Assembly (NCBI GenBank): GCA_019009955.1
Contig: CM032229.1
Location: 77,669,001-77,733,000, forward strand
DNA: 64,000 bases
Direction: 5' to 3'
Source of the DNA: Riptortus pedestris
Lineage: Eukaryota > Arthropoda > Insecta > Hemiptera > Alydidae
Both the position numbers and the translations under genes were made by a program. Every line of letters starts with the position of its first letter. The stretch's first letter is position 1. Positions 33,160 to 44,799 of this stretch are shown piece after piece. Under the pieces are notes generated by a model, which saw nothing but the letters and a program-made list of their open reading frames with translations, did no database searches and was not told the origin of the DNA.

Positions 33160-33870
33160 AAAATAAATAAAAAGCCCTCACCAGGGTATGGTCTAACGTC
33201 CAGCGGGGACCAGCCGTCCAGTGCGGGCCAGGCCATTCCTCCAACTAGCAACCTTTGAATTAACAGCTCAGATGTATAGACTACCGATAATCCACAAAGG
33301 CTGTTACACTAGGGTGCTACGATAGGGAACTCGTGATTTAATGTTCTCTCTTGGGGGTGGGGAGTCGAACCGTCACATAAAGGAAATGAACTTAACTATA
33401 TACACATATATATTTATGTGTGTGTTGTGGTTTGTTGTATAAATTTCAATGAACTTTAATTTTGTCACTTAATACCCGGAACAATGAAATACCCCAGTTT
33501 AATGAATTTAATTAAAAAAGGGTGCTATGGGGGCAACCTTTGGGATGATATAACTGGTATGGGTTGCTATGTTATACGAACTTCTGAAACAATAAGCAAG
33601 ATATATTTACCAGATTTTCGCACTCCTATATTTCCAGCAGTAGGAATTTTAATAAAGTATGATCTGTAGTTCTCAAAAAATTATAATAAACTTATTTGAA
33701 TAAACAATTATTGAATACTGATAAAGGACTACGGGCATTAAAATACTACAGTGGACTAGGTAATCAACGTCCTACGTAGTACGTTAGGAATTTTTTTCAG
33801 ACAAATCATTAATAATACATGAAAGGAATCATGCAAAAGTCTACAAGTTATAACCTAAAGTGTATAATTT
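33160..33870. other. Unassigned DNA
   Basis: A GC-rich stretch at 33175-33245 (CCAGCGGGGACCAGCCGTCC) and AT-rich sequence after it. No coding frame or known repeat. Confidence 0.35.
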
Positions 33871-33873
33871 TTT

Positions 33874-34139
33874 GAAGTGAAAACTTCTTTAGGCACGTTG
33901 TGCACCCCGTAAGGAAGCATTTGCGGGAGAGGAAAAAAGTATGAAATCGCGACACCGCCACCGCTAGTACTATGGTTTAGAAATAAAATCATATGGTATT
34001 TTATAACCTAATCATTTGATAGTTTATTTACAATTGAAGTGAAAACTTCTTTAGGCACGTTGTGCACCCCGTAAGGAAGCATTTGCGGGAGAGGAAAAAA
34101 GTATAAAATCGCGACACCGACACCACCACCGCTAGTACT
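33874..34139 (+). repeat. Duplicated ~100-bp left terminus of a TIR element
   Basis: Copies at 33874-33970 and 34036-34139 both start GAAGTGAAAACTTCTTTAGG, continue CACGTTGTGCACCCCGTAAG and CATTTGCGGGAGAGG, and end CCGCTAGTACT. They differ by one substitution and a short ACC/ACA indel. A 65-bp unrelated AT-rich spacer separates them. Confidence 0.85.
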
Positions 34140-34799
34140 CAACTCAAAGCTAAAGGAGCTTCTTTTCTTCATAACTCCTGAACCAAATTAGCTAGAGTTT
34201 TCGTTCGCATACCATTTTAAAGAGGACAAAACCAGCGTCATTTCGTTCACAGATACTATATATCTACCATTTTTACTTTCATAGATATTTTAATCCGAAG
34301 TTTAAATAAATTCGAATATTTAAATAAATAAATTCGAATATTTAAATAAATTCCCATATTTAAATAAATTCGAATCAAAACTGTTTGTATCCTACTTTAG
34401 CTACCATATACCGATTGTATCAGTTTTAGAAATTGGTGATGATGCTGGAGTGATGATGGTGCAAGAGTTGTTGAAATTATGGATAGAAATTGATTTTTCT
34501 GAGTGTACTTAACTTATTTTTGTAAAGCATTTGTAATAATTCTGAAATGAAATTTTTTTCTTTTATGTAAAATAACTGAAATAATTAAGTATAGTATTTT
34601 ATATTGATAAATAAAACAATTCGTGGTACATTATTTTTTTATCACTATTATTTTTGCCATTTCATTTTTTTAAGTAAAATAGAACATAACTGTTACTTAT
34701 TGATAAATAACTAAAAATATTTTTAAAATAAGACTTCGTAAAAAAAATTTCTCAGCAATACCAAAATTGAGCGATCAAAGCTAAAGGAGTTTTCACTTC
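34036..34799 (+). mobile_element. Candidate non-autonomous TIR DNA transposon
   Basis: The left end GAAGTGAAAACTTCTTTAGG is matched by the inverse right end at 34779-34799 (AGCTAAAGGAGTTTTCACTT). The element is 764 bp long, has no transposase frame, and has a TTTAAATAAATTCGAATA short tandem repeat at 34305-34375. I see no clear target duplication, and the superfamily is undetermined. Confidence 0.55.
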
Positions 34800-34804
34800 T
34801 ACCG

Positions 34805-36485
34805 GCAGTCCCCTGACTGCTTTTTTTTATTTATTCTATTACACAGTTTTCCAAAAATTAGACAATCTAATCCTGTGTTATTTCTAGTTCAAAAACAAGT
34901 TCTATTAAGTAATAGGTTCTTTGTAATATTGTCAATGATATGCCAGAAAGTGTCTCTGACCATCGATCATTAGGCGTGTCCAACATTTCAAGAGATTTCA
35001 TGGGCTAACCAACCAGTTAATGTGACCTTCCTTAACATAGGTGCGTTAGGACACAAAATATTCTTTATTTTTTTATTTATTTTTTTTTGTTTAGTCCCCT
35101 TCGTAATATAATGGATATAACCGTGTTCGTTCTGCATTATTATGCCAAACTTGACCTTTACTTCCTACAGCAACTGAATGCATTTTCGGAAATAGTGTTG
35201 AAACAAATGGGAACAAGACTAGGTTCCATTCTAGAAACAAGAAAGGTTACTCAAGAGAAATTCAAAACAGATTAGACTAGTACAAGTTATAATATTAATA
35301 TAAATTAAATATTTTTGTTCAACAAAACAAGTACATAGGAAGTAATTAATTCATCCTCTGTTGGAAGTCTAGGATAGTGTCCGTTCTTTAAATAGAGTCC
35401 TGCATAAGCAACGTAACAACCAATTATCACTAATTCTTTAATCTGTAATTACCGTGTACTAGCAGACGACCTAAAATAAAATATGGTTACTAACATAAAT
35501 TAAGAAACTAAAAATTCGTAAATCGTCCCAAAATAATGGATTCTGACATATTAATCCAAAAATATTTTGCGCTTGTCTACAAAGCTTTGTAGCAGCTTGG
35601 CCTGTTCTACTATATAACATCCTAACCCCTACTAGCTGCCAGGTGGTCTCAGTGACAGTGTTGCCAGGAACTATTTAACCTAAAACAATTAATCTAATTT
35701 TAAGGTGGCTACACTGCGAGCAACCTCATAATAACCTGTCAGTCAGTGTGTAAAATTAACCGCTTACTCTCGCAGTTGTATCTATTAGTGCTCCGTTCTT
35801 TTTGTGCGAACTCTGCTTCAATTCGTTATTTATTAATTATCCAAAGACTTATTATTTTATGTTGTTCATTCTTTATTCTTTGGCAGTGTAAATTTTTGTT
35901 GTTTTTTGTATAAATTATAGTGGACTTATTTCATTTGAGTTTTGTTATTGTACGTTATTAAAACCCGTACATTAAAGCTTCATTAATTCTGACCGTATCG
36001 GGGATATTTTACATCACCTAGTTATCCTGCAGATAAAAAGTACATTTTTAAATGTATGTTTATCGTTGTCTTAAACTTAAATTTTCAAAACCTTGATCAA
36101 TCCCTAAATTGTTCTCTTGCCTCTTCTCATGTTGACATCGGAAAAAAAATATCATAGCACTCAGTAAGTCTCTGGAATAGTCTACAACTGAACAGGTGAC
36201 AGCCAGCTTCATAACGTTCTATTCCCTTGGAAACTCTTTCTTCCATCTATCGTCTTCGAAGCCTTACTTTTCTGACTTCTCTCCTATCCTGTGAGGGTTC
36301 TTTTTACTATTCCAATAGAACAACAATGTATGAATAGATTTGTTATTTCTTCTTTCTTCATTGCTTATAACCTTTTCCTCAAAAAAGGGTGTAGCTAATA
36401 ATTCATTATTATTTTGAAGCGTATTTATTATTATTATTAATCTCGATGCTGAGTATTTTTTTGTTTTGGGACAATTTCGTTCTCC
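34805..36485. other. Unassigned, with an LTR-like stretch
   Basis: The segment 35650-36010 has promoter-like composition, with CTCTCGCAGTTGTATCTATT, TATAAATTATAG and ATTAAAGCTTCATTAATTC. This recalls a retroelement LTR, but no terminal repeats or target duplication could be established. Confidence 0.3.
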
Positions 36486-36489
36486 TATA

Positions 36490-36491
36490 GT

Positions 36492-36542
<51 letters not shown>

Positions 36543-36801
36543 CTGTTAACGCTCTAGCGGTCACAATTTTGTTTGATCGTTACCAAACTCGATATTTAAA
36601 CTTTTATGTAAAAGAAAGATCAAATTTTCGTTAATGGCTAAAATCGGGCCAGTGGAGGGGGGGGGGTTAGAGTGGAATTTACCGTTTGTATTTATTCACG
36701 TAACATTCAAGGTAGTATTACTGTATGTATATTTATCTATTGTGAACCTTCGTGTGAGAAATCTGCTTAGTTTACGCAACCCCTGCGCGACGGAATTTTT
36801 T
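36490..36801 (+). mobile_element. HINE-like element, truncated (module D)
   Basis: The TA core at 36493-36537 is followed by CTGTTAACGCTCTAGCGGTC, GTTAATGGCTAAAATCGGGC and a G-run. The sequence then jumps into module D (CCGTTTGTATTTATTCACGT) and the 3' end GAGAAATCTGCTTAGTTTAC, CGCAACCCCTGCG, CGACGGAATTTT. The 5' palindrome and part of the conserved half are deleted. Confidence 0.65.
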
Positions 36802-36809
36802 TCCGCTAT

Positions 36810-37370
36810 CATTACATATTTGCAATTTGAAATCGTAAAAGTAAATTAAATTATTGGTTATGAATATTTATCTTATAGCTGGTTTTTTGTGCTTATAACA
36901 GACCATTTATATGAAATTATAGATATTTTTCTTTAAATGGCTTTGAGATGGTCTGTAACCTGACTACTAAATTACCCAAATTCATATTCAAGCACATAAG
37001 CATATATTCTGGTAAATGCATTGAAATTATTTATTATTCAGCCAATGATTCAGAAACACTTATTTTTAGAGATTTGTTTTTAAATTGTGCTTCATGCAGC
37101 TTTTATCCAACTGATTAAGGTAAAATACTCTAATTAGATTACATTTCCTATATTTTCATATCACTTTTGTATGAATGAATCATAATATAATAGATACAAA
37201 AATCCATGATCCCTATTAAATAAAAATGTCAATTAATTTGGAATATACAGTTTATACAATTGATTTAGATGTGAAGTAGAACACTTTCAAATGTTCTAAT
37301 ACCAATTAACTCAAAACGTTTTTTTAGAAGATCTAGTGCAATTACAAGGTTAATCAACCATTAATCAGGT
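36810..37370. other. AT-rich DNA, nothing recognised
   Basis: No frame or repeat identified. Confidence 0.45.
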
Positions 37371-37376
37371 AAAAAA

Positions 37377-37535
37377 ATGACAGATTTGTTGGAGTGGATC
37401 TTCCGATTGGTTGAGTCGTTGGGGATTGGCCCTGACTGGTTTCAAAATCGTCCTCTTTGGCAAGAGTTGATCCGCGAGACGGTTACGCCCATCAATAGAC
37501 AAGGAAAGCATTCGCCAGATAGGCAAACAACGGAG
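37377..37535 (+). pseudogene. Possible LINE ORF2 C-terminal remnant
   Basis: The frame encodes a segment of the type DLLEWIFRLVESLGIGPDWF followed by QNRPLWQELIRETV. This resembles the tail of non-LTR retrotransposon ORF2 proteins (W-x2-D/V-x3-LGI ... Q-[DN]-R-x-x-W-x-x-L). The expected upstream RGRP-type motif is lost in stops, and the frame ends soon after in poly-T. No RT domain lies upstream. A chance resemblance is possible. Confidence 0.35.
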
Positions 37536-37559
37536 ATTAATCACTTTTTTTTATTTTAA

Positions 37560-39795
37560 CTTTGGAAAATTATTTTAAGTATTTGTCGGCTTTCCTCCAA
37601 ATTGTGTAAGATTCTTAACCCTTCTAAGATACATTATTGCCTGAAAATGCTGAATAAAATCCATAAAAATTCAATATAAATCTCGATTAGCTAAATTTTT
37701 CTTATAAATATCATTTACATCAAAAAGTGCCAGTAAGCCGTAACAACATGGTTAAATAAAAACCAGAACAAAAATTAAAATATCTTCCTTTTAAATTTAT
37801 CGAAATCGTAAATAGTAAACTTAGTTTTCAACAAAAATAAATATTTAGTTGTTTGGGTTATGAAAATATGAATTCATAGAACCGTATATCTAACACAAGC
37901 CCAGTACTAATTTGAGTTGCTTTAACGCCTGGAATTGCTGAATGAAATTCATATTATAGATGGGGATAATAAAACGATGGAATAGATCCATGTGTCATAA
38001 CAAATAAACACATACCGTAATAATCCATTCCAATTAGCCATAGTAGCTGTAAAATGGATGTTAATAAATTACAAATAGTACATTGATAGATTTCTCATAC
38101 GATATTCTATTATGATAGTGATTCTAAAATTCTTGAATGAATAAAAGAAGTGAGTTTTCCTTGTTTTTTGGATTTGGCGGTTTAATTTAGTGGTCTATTT
38201 GATTGTATTTTCAATTTTAATATCTAGTTTCTTTATCAAATCTATTTCTTTCAATCAATGTCGGATCTTCTTTGAGAATTAATGGATAACTCCTTTTGTC
38301 CCGTCAAACTGTTAGAATCTGGAGAAACTAACCTAAATGTCCACGGGCGTTCCAGGGCGTGCGAATAGATCCAAATCTGACGACCATTCTCCCCATACAG
38401 AGTAGGATTAGGGAATTTGATTGCCTTCCTCTGTTAGGAAACGGTCTTTGGTATGTCTGTTAAAGAGAGCGACATCAGGATCTTAAAAAATTTACGGACG
38501 TTTGTACACATCACGAATGACTTTTGGAAAAAGGAAGACATAACAAGGTTAACAGGTTTGTAATCATAATGTCTATACAGCAGTTTTGATTTTTTTTTAA
38601 TATTATTGGATTACATTATGAATAAAACACAGAACTAAATAGAGACCAAAAAATAACAAGCAGATGTAATTCATTTATAAACACTTCTAGTACGTCTTGT
38701 AGTAATAAGGCTTTTTTTTTTTTTTAAGAATATGAGATTTTTATATTGCCCATAGTTTCAAATTACTTATTTGAGTAGTGCAGTTAGGTGTATTCGAAGG
38801 GACCCCGCTGCACCACCCCAAATCCCTTATAAGGATTTAAAGGAATGCATAAGGGAAGCTACTTTAAAGATTACGAAGAAATACTATTATTGTTTTAATA
38901 AAGAAACCTATATAGCTTATTAGTTATATAAATTCGACACAAAGAACTGAGATTCGAACAAACACTGCCCCGAGTAACTCAAAAACATCCGAAATAGAGC
39001 TTAAAATATTGGACGAATGGTCACCTAACAATAAATAATTAAAACTTAAGGAAGAAATAAAATTTACCTTTTATTTCCAAGTTTAAAAAGGTGATATCTT
39101 TGTGTCATATCTAACATTTTTCCTACACACCTTGTCATTTCTCAAGATAATTTAATGAAATTGAAAGAAATAAAAACCTGGAATAGAAAGAATTTATGTA
39201 GCTACCAGATGGCGCTGTAGGTAACCGAACCAATAATAAATTTATAAGGAGGGTTTTGGAGCAAGTAATAAAGACCTAATATGGAAGAACAGTTTCCTTT
39301 TGTTTCAGATTAACATTATATCATAATTTAGTTAGTTCTCGTTTTCAAATTTGCATAATGGGTGTTTGTAAATGAAGTTGCTTTTGGAATAGCATTTATC
39401 GAATTAGTCTCTTGCTCGCGAAGAATATATGCATATTTTATGCCGTATAAAATTGAAGGAAATAATTCGAGGAAATTGAAAGGGATAATTATGAAAATGG
39501 GTAGTAAAACTACACTTTTTAATAGAAAACTTGTTATGCGCATATATTATGGAATAATAATTATGAAAAAATTATATTACCAAAAAACAACAATTTAAGC
39601 CTTGGTTATTGCGCTCATCCTACACCCTCAGAATGGGATTTTAATAAGCCGATAATATCATTAATAAAAAAAACAATGCCCACACGCCATAATACTGGTT
39701 AGAGCGGCAATTGACACCAGGTGAACACCCATTTAACCATAAACGTCACTCCTACTGCGAATGGCCACTCTAATCACCAACATGGCAAGACCAGT
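37560..39795. other. AT-rich DNA, nothing recognised
   Basis: Several small frames (39328 minus, 39362 plus) overlap in antisense and have no family signal. Confidence 0.45.
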
Positions 39796-39799
39796 GTTC

Positions 39800-40440
39800 A
39801 TCTGAATTGATAGAAGGCAATTTGGGTCGTAGAAGGAGTGACGTTTGGGATGGGTGGGCGTTCTCTGAATTCAAAGAGTGCAATTAGGGTCGTAGAAGGA
39901 GAGACGTTTGGGATGGATGGGCGTTCTCTGAATTCATAGAGTGCAATTAGTGTCGTAGAAGGAGTGACGTTTGGGATGGATGGGTGTTCTCTGAATTCAT
40001 AGAGTGCAATTCGGGTCGTAGAAGGAGTGACGTTTGGGATGGATGGGTGTTCTCTGAATTCAAAGAGTGCAATTAGGGTCGTAGAAGGAGTGACGTTTGG
40101 GATGGATGGGCGTTCTCTGAATTCATAGAGTGCAATTAGTGTCGTAGAAGGAGTGACGTTTGGGATGGATGGGTGTTCTCTGAATTCATAGAGTGCAATT
40201 CGGGTCGTAGAAGGAGTGACGTTTGGGATGGATGGGTGTTCTCTGAATTCATAGAGTGCAATTCGGGTCGTAGAAGGAGTGACGTTTGGGCTAGAATGAA
40301 TGTTCGTCAGAATTGATGGGGAGGCAACTAGGGTAGGAGTAAAGTTTGGGGCTGAAAGAGTGTTCATCAAAATTTATAGAGTGCAAATAGGATCATAGTA
40401 GGAGTGACGTTTGATTTTGAATGTGTTGATCTGAACACAA
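39800..40440 (-). repeat. 63-bp minisatellite with higher-order structure
   Basis: Seven close 63-bp units (39810-40275) sit between decayed units on both sides (before 39860 and 40290-40440). Because 63 is a multiple of three, the minus strand stays open for 190 codons, with units such as VTPSTTRIALYEFREHPSIP. Units come in three types by a short tag before GTCGTAGAAGGAG (AGG, AGT, CGG), and the order AGG-AGT-CGG occurs twice, a 189-bp higher-order unit. No signal peptide, splice site or known domain supports a gene. Confidence 0.85.
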
Positions 40441-40444
40441 TTGA

Positions 40445-41190
40445 ATAAGTGTGTCGTTAATTTGCATTTTAGGGAATGTCAGAGCATCTGGCTTCCCATC
40501 TTGAGCACATTTTCATTTAAGGATTAGCCGAATTTTCTTGTTGATTAAGAGATTAAAGAGGCATATTTATTTAGGTAATAAACAAAAAAAAATTCTTTTT
40601 CTCAGCAGCTGGTAGATGCGTATACATTGGGGTAGAAAAATAATAAGTAACGTTAAACTTAATTAAAATACTGTCTATATTTGAAACGTATTACAAATGA
40701 AATGGAGAAGGCTTTATTTATGACTGAACGTTAAAGGCTTCGAGTAAAGGGGCAACCGTACAGTCACGAAGCCTGATAATCACAGTTTTTTTCACTGATC
40801 CCATTCACACGAAGCGAGTGCCCTAAAAACGAGAGTGTATGAAAAACATAAACAATTTGAATCGAAAGTGTATCACACGCAAATACAGACAATTAGGTTT
40901 AGGAAACACAAATCACGAAACAGTACTCGCCAGACTCGGACAATGTGGTTCTTGCGAAGTAGTCAGACTTCCACTATAATTTCCCTGCACGACAGTTCTG
41001 CCCGACTGACCTCAACCAAATAACCAGGGAGGAGTCGACTACCCAGTGAGCTACCCTATGATTGCCAGAATTGTTTATCAGGACCAGAATCGTGATTTTT
41101 TAAAATTTTATCTAAGGACAAATAATACACAAACTCCAACATGTATACTAAAATATACTGAAATTTCGATCATGATTAAGGTACTTTGTT
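40445..41190. other. Unassigned DNA
   Basis: The 62-codon frame at 40835 is polar and unrecognised. Nothing else seen. Confidence 0.4.
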
Positions 41191-41197
41191 ATGAGGT

Positions 41198-41422
41198 CTG
41201 GGTAGCCTTGCGAGTTAATGTGTTGGTCTTATTACACTTGGTAGAATGGCCGTGTTATGCTTGATGGTTCGATTCCCACGTAGGGAATATGAATTTGTTA
41301 AATTTCGAACATACTAAATGGTATCTTAAGCCCCATCCTGGCTTGAAGGGATGGCAACCTGCAGATAGCCATCCCAATTAGCTCATGGAACCATAAAGTG
41401 GACGTTAATAACAATAATAAAA
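41198..41422 (+). mobile_element. tRNA-derived SINE, old copy
   Basis: Head GTCTGGGTAGCCTTGCGAG, box B GATGGTTCGATTCCCAC, body CCATCCTGGCTTGAAGGGAT and GGCAACCTGCAGATAGCC, and a tail GTTAATAACAATAATAAA. About 20% diverged from the better copies, but with an intact box B. Confidence 0.8.
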
Positions 41423-41888
41423 CACTGTTTATGTTGTATGTAAATCATCTATTCTTTAAATAAGCTTGTGTTCCTAATCAGTTTAGAATAGATTATGTTA
41501 GACTTCATGTTCGGATTTAGAGTTGCGCGTGCACTAAAAGACGCAAAACATAAAAATTAATGTTGAAATGAAGTACCTGCATATTAATTGAATTTATCAT
41601 TTTAGGTTCAGCCATATTCAGAGTTAAGTATATTAAAATATGGATATAAATACTACATTTATGACACAATGTTTGGATATATGGATATTAGCTTCTTCTA
41701 GAAGGTTGATAATCAGAATTTATTCAGTTCATTTAATCTGAAGCATTTTTTTAATTTATAACTAACTCATGCAGCTACCACAATATAGCACTGAGCGGTA
41801 CTTTAAAAATTTAAATATGTATATGTAAATTTAAAATAGGTATATTAAATGTCCTTCAGTATGGAATTTTTGGTGTCAATTAAAAAAA

Positions 41889-42374
41889 AAAAGTCCGTCA
41901 CGCAGGGGCTGCGTTAACTAAGCAGACTTCCCACACGCACCACGTATTTGCATTTATCTCAAAACTTAAAAGTTCAATGAGAACAATATTTGGTATTTAA
42001 GCTTCAAATAAAGTGCTTCATAACTTAATAGAATATTGAAAATATGAGATGAGTAGGAGTGGGGCTTTACTAAAGACCGAAAACTAAAAAAATGCAAATA
42101 TCTCAGTAAATAATCAAGATAGTAAAAAAATGTGCATAACAACATTTATAGAAAATTACATTTTCAATAAGATTGGTTCTATACACTTTTTCGATCCGAC
42201 GCATAATAACGGAGATATTAAGAATTTTCGAAATTCTCCCCCTCAAAACCCCCCTCCATCCCCCTGGTCTGATTTCAGCCATTAACGAACTTGGTCTTTC
42301 TTTTTGTATAAAACGATTAAATATCAAGTTTGGTAACGATAAAACAAAAATTGCGACCACTAGAGCTGTAACAG

Positions 42375-42451
<77 letters not shown>

Positions 42452-42564
42452 CACACAGTTTTGAACGGACCTCATTTTCGTCATCGGTAGGATCAATGAA
42501 CATTTGAAGAAAAATTTCGAAAATAGCGTCATGAGTACAACCTCAATAGGGAAATCTGCTAAAA
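41889..42564 (-). mobile_element. HINE-like element, full length (module C)
   Basis: The minus-strand 3' end is AAAGTCCGTCACGCAGGGG at 41889. Module C at 41940-42060 matches the outer element at 25022-26504. The uninterrupted junction GCATTTTTTTAGTTTTCGG (complement at 42072-42100) serves as the empty site for that nested insertion. The core is (TA)n(CA)n at 42379-42457. The 5' end is CTCAATAGGGAAATCTGCTAAAA, with half of the palindrome lost. Confidence 0.8.
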
Positions 42565-42569
42565 TGTGG

Positions 42570-43520
42570 GAAAAAGGAAAAATGTTTAGTCTGATATCAC
42601 TACGAGTACGTTTTATTTACTTTATGCTTCAAAGTACCGCACCGAAATATGTACTCTCATATTCCGACTATTATCTAATATTTGGAAGGTAAATTTTGTT
42701 AGTGGATAATATTTTATTGTGTAAACAATGCGATCGTTTTACTTCGCAATTTTTAAATACATTCTTTTACTGGCCATGTCAGGATTAATGAATAAAAACG
42801 AGCAATCACAAAGAAGGTGTTGATTGAAATATTAAAATGGTTTAGTGCTAGTAAATAAATAATACATGAGACCAGGAGCAGTAGTTGTGGAGGGGTCGTG
42901 ATCCCAGGACGAGACGGCGTGGGTCGCTAATCACCCTGGAGGAGTGGGAAGTCGGAACAATGGCCATGCTAATAGGGTCCTATATACACAATGTCATCTG
43001 CATAAGGGAAATACACACAAGGATCTATATACTCAGCCATATACACATCAACACCTTATGGGGCTGTTTTAGAACACAATGCCTTTGTTGAAATGCATTT
43101 ATCAGCGGATAATCGGACTGCATTTTCAGATCCCTTGTACTATAATTGATATCAATTTCAAATCTTAGTGACAGCTAATAGAAATAAAGAAGAAGACTCG
43201 CAATACACCATGAAAAATATTTACTGTATTTCATTTACACAAAAATATTCAATAAGTAAAATTCATTCATTCACACATATATACACAACTAGAAAGAACT
43301 TCCTTTGCCTAATTAAAGAGCTTCCCACTACAGGAAATATAAGTGGTTAAAGACACGTAGGTTCACCGTTCAATGTTGGAGGAATTGTTGGATATTTACT
43401 CTATTAAAAACTACAAATAATTCAGTGTTGTACAAATAGATCCTTGTCTTCATATTTAGAAAAACGATTTCATCAATTATCATCATTACAACTTGTATTG
43501 TAAATTGACTTAAAGATTTC
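42570..43520. other. Unassigned DNA
   Basis: The stretch 42880-42980 is GC-richer (GGACGAGACGGCGTGGGTCG) with a 68-codon frame but no recognisable domain. Confidence 0.4.
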
Positions 43521-43524
43521 TCAT

Positions 43525-43648
43525 TACCGTTTGCATTTATTTACTTAACATTGAAGGTGGTGTTACCTGTATTTATATTTATCTATTGTAAACCTTCGCG
43601 TGGGAAATCTGCTTAATTTACGCAGCCCCTGCGCCACGGGCTTTTTAA
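43525..43648 (+). mobile_element. HINE-like element, 3' end (module D)
   Basis: Starts within module D (CCGTTTGCATTTATTTACTT, as at 36690) and ends CGTGGGAAATCTGCTTAATT, ACGCAGCCCCTGCGC, CACGGGCTTTTT. The rest of the element is absent. Confidence 0.65.
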
Positions 43649-44147
43649 TTTATAAGATTTTCAATGGTATTCACAGCGTTACCCTAATTTTAAAGTTATT
43701 TCCTTGGTTATAACTTGGACTAGATAACTCCTATCAGTTACATTTTAAGCGGAAATAAGTGAAGAATAATAGGCTTGGGGTGGTCTTCTGGGAAGGTATT
43801 TCTTCCGATTAACTGCTAAAACGGCTGGGCAATTTTCTAATGGCGGCGTTTGAGGCAGTTTGCCAATGGCTCCCCAATTCAGAGCAATTGGGAGCAGGCA
43901 CGCTACTTCACTTAGCTCTTCTCCAATATATCCAAGGCTCTTATTTACTCACATTGTTTACTTTATTTCTTTTTTAGGAGAGAAAGAGAGGAAGCTCTCT
44001 TTGAATCTATTTTAAAGGATTATTAAATTGATCACTTCGGTATTTTTCTCACGTTAATTTGGTATAATAATAAAGATGATCGAGCATTAGGAGGCAGTTT
44101 CTATAGTAGTTTCTAAGTATAACTTTCATAATGGTAAATAATAGCTT

Positions 44148-44790
44148 TTATATTTCATCAAATAATCCATTATTTCTTAAATACTCAAAAACATCTTTTA
44201 TAAATTGGCTACTGTCGGCTAGTAGTTCACATAAAATTGTGTGACATGGGAACGTTTTTACTTGTGTGCAGTCAGTTAGTAGTGTTTTACAGTCAGTGTC
44301 CTTTTGCAGTGCCGACATATAGGTTCATCTTTCCTGCTCATTAGATATGAATGCTTTAGTCTAAATGCGTAGGCATGTATGCACAATTTCTTCTCTTCTA
44401 GAGTGACTATTACTTGAAGTCCAGTTGAGCGTATTTGATTTGATTTCTCTAAGTTTACTGGGGAAATATTGATAAACTTCCCACCCTCCATCTTTTCTCA
44501 TGAACGATATTTATTCGTTACAGTGTAATCTTCAGGACGATTTCAAACAATTTGGGTTTAAATCTGACTTACTTCACCCCATTGTATAGCCTGTAATCTA
44601 AATTGAGTTACCAGTAATACATATAACAAACTTCCGTCAACAGAACAAAAACAGACCCCCGCTGAGCAGCGTTTCGATTTAATGTGAAAGGAAAATTTAT
44701 GGAAAATAGAATCACTTTTCGCCTTCACCATTTTATAATACAACGTACATAATAAATATTTAAAATTTTTCCCATCTAGAAACATCAAAA
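44148..44790 (-). pseudogene. LINE ORF2 C-terminal remnant (I/Jockey-type)
   Basis: The minus-strand frame 44491-44276 includes KKLCIHAYAFRLKHSYLM followed by CRHCKRTLTVKHY. This is the conserved tail after the RNase H domain of I/Jockey-type LINEs (RLRIGHTRLTHSYLM ... C-x2-C ... LTVKH). After one frameshift near 44275 it continues as ELLADSSQFIKDVFEYLRNN, then GLFDEI-stop at 44148, again the usual ending (FLK-x2-GL-x2-I). Upstream, 44788-44558 has a segment with SAGVCFCSVDGSLLYVLL that may be the RNase H core. The element is dead: it has a frameshift and stops. Confidence 0.6.
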
Positions 44791-44799
44791 TGTAATACC

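Noticed and set aside
39798..40370. 190-codon minus-strand frame as a repetitive protein gene
   Set aside because: It is fully explained by a 63-bp tandem repeat. No splice sites, signal peptide or flanking coding sequence were seen.
39800..40440. CRISPR-like array
   Set aside because: Units are contiguous with no unique spacers, and the DNA is clearly eukaryotic.
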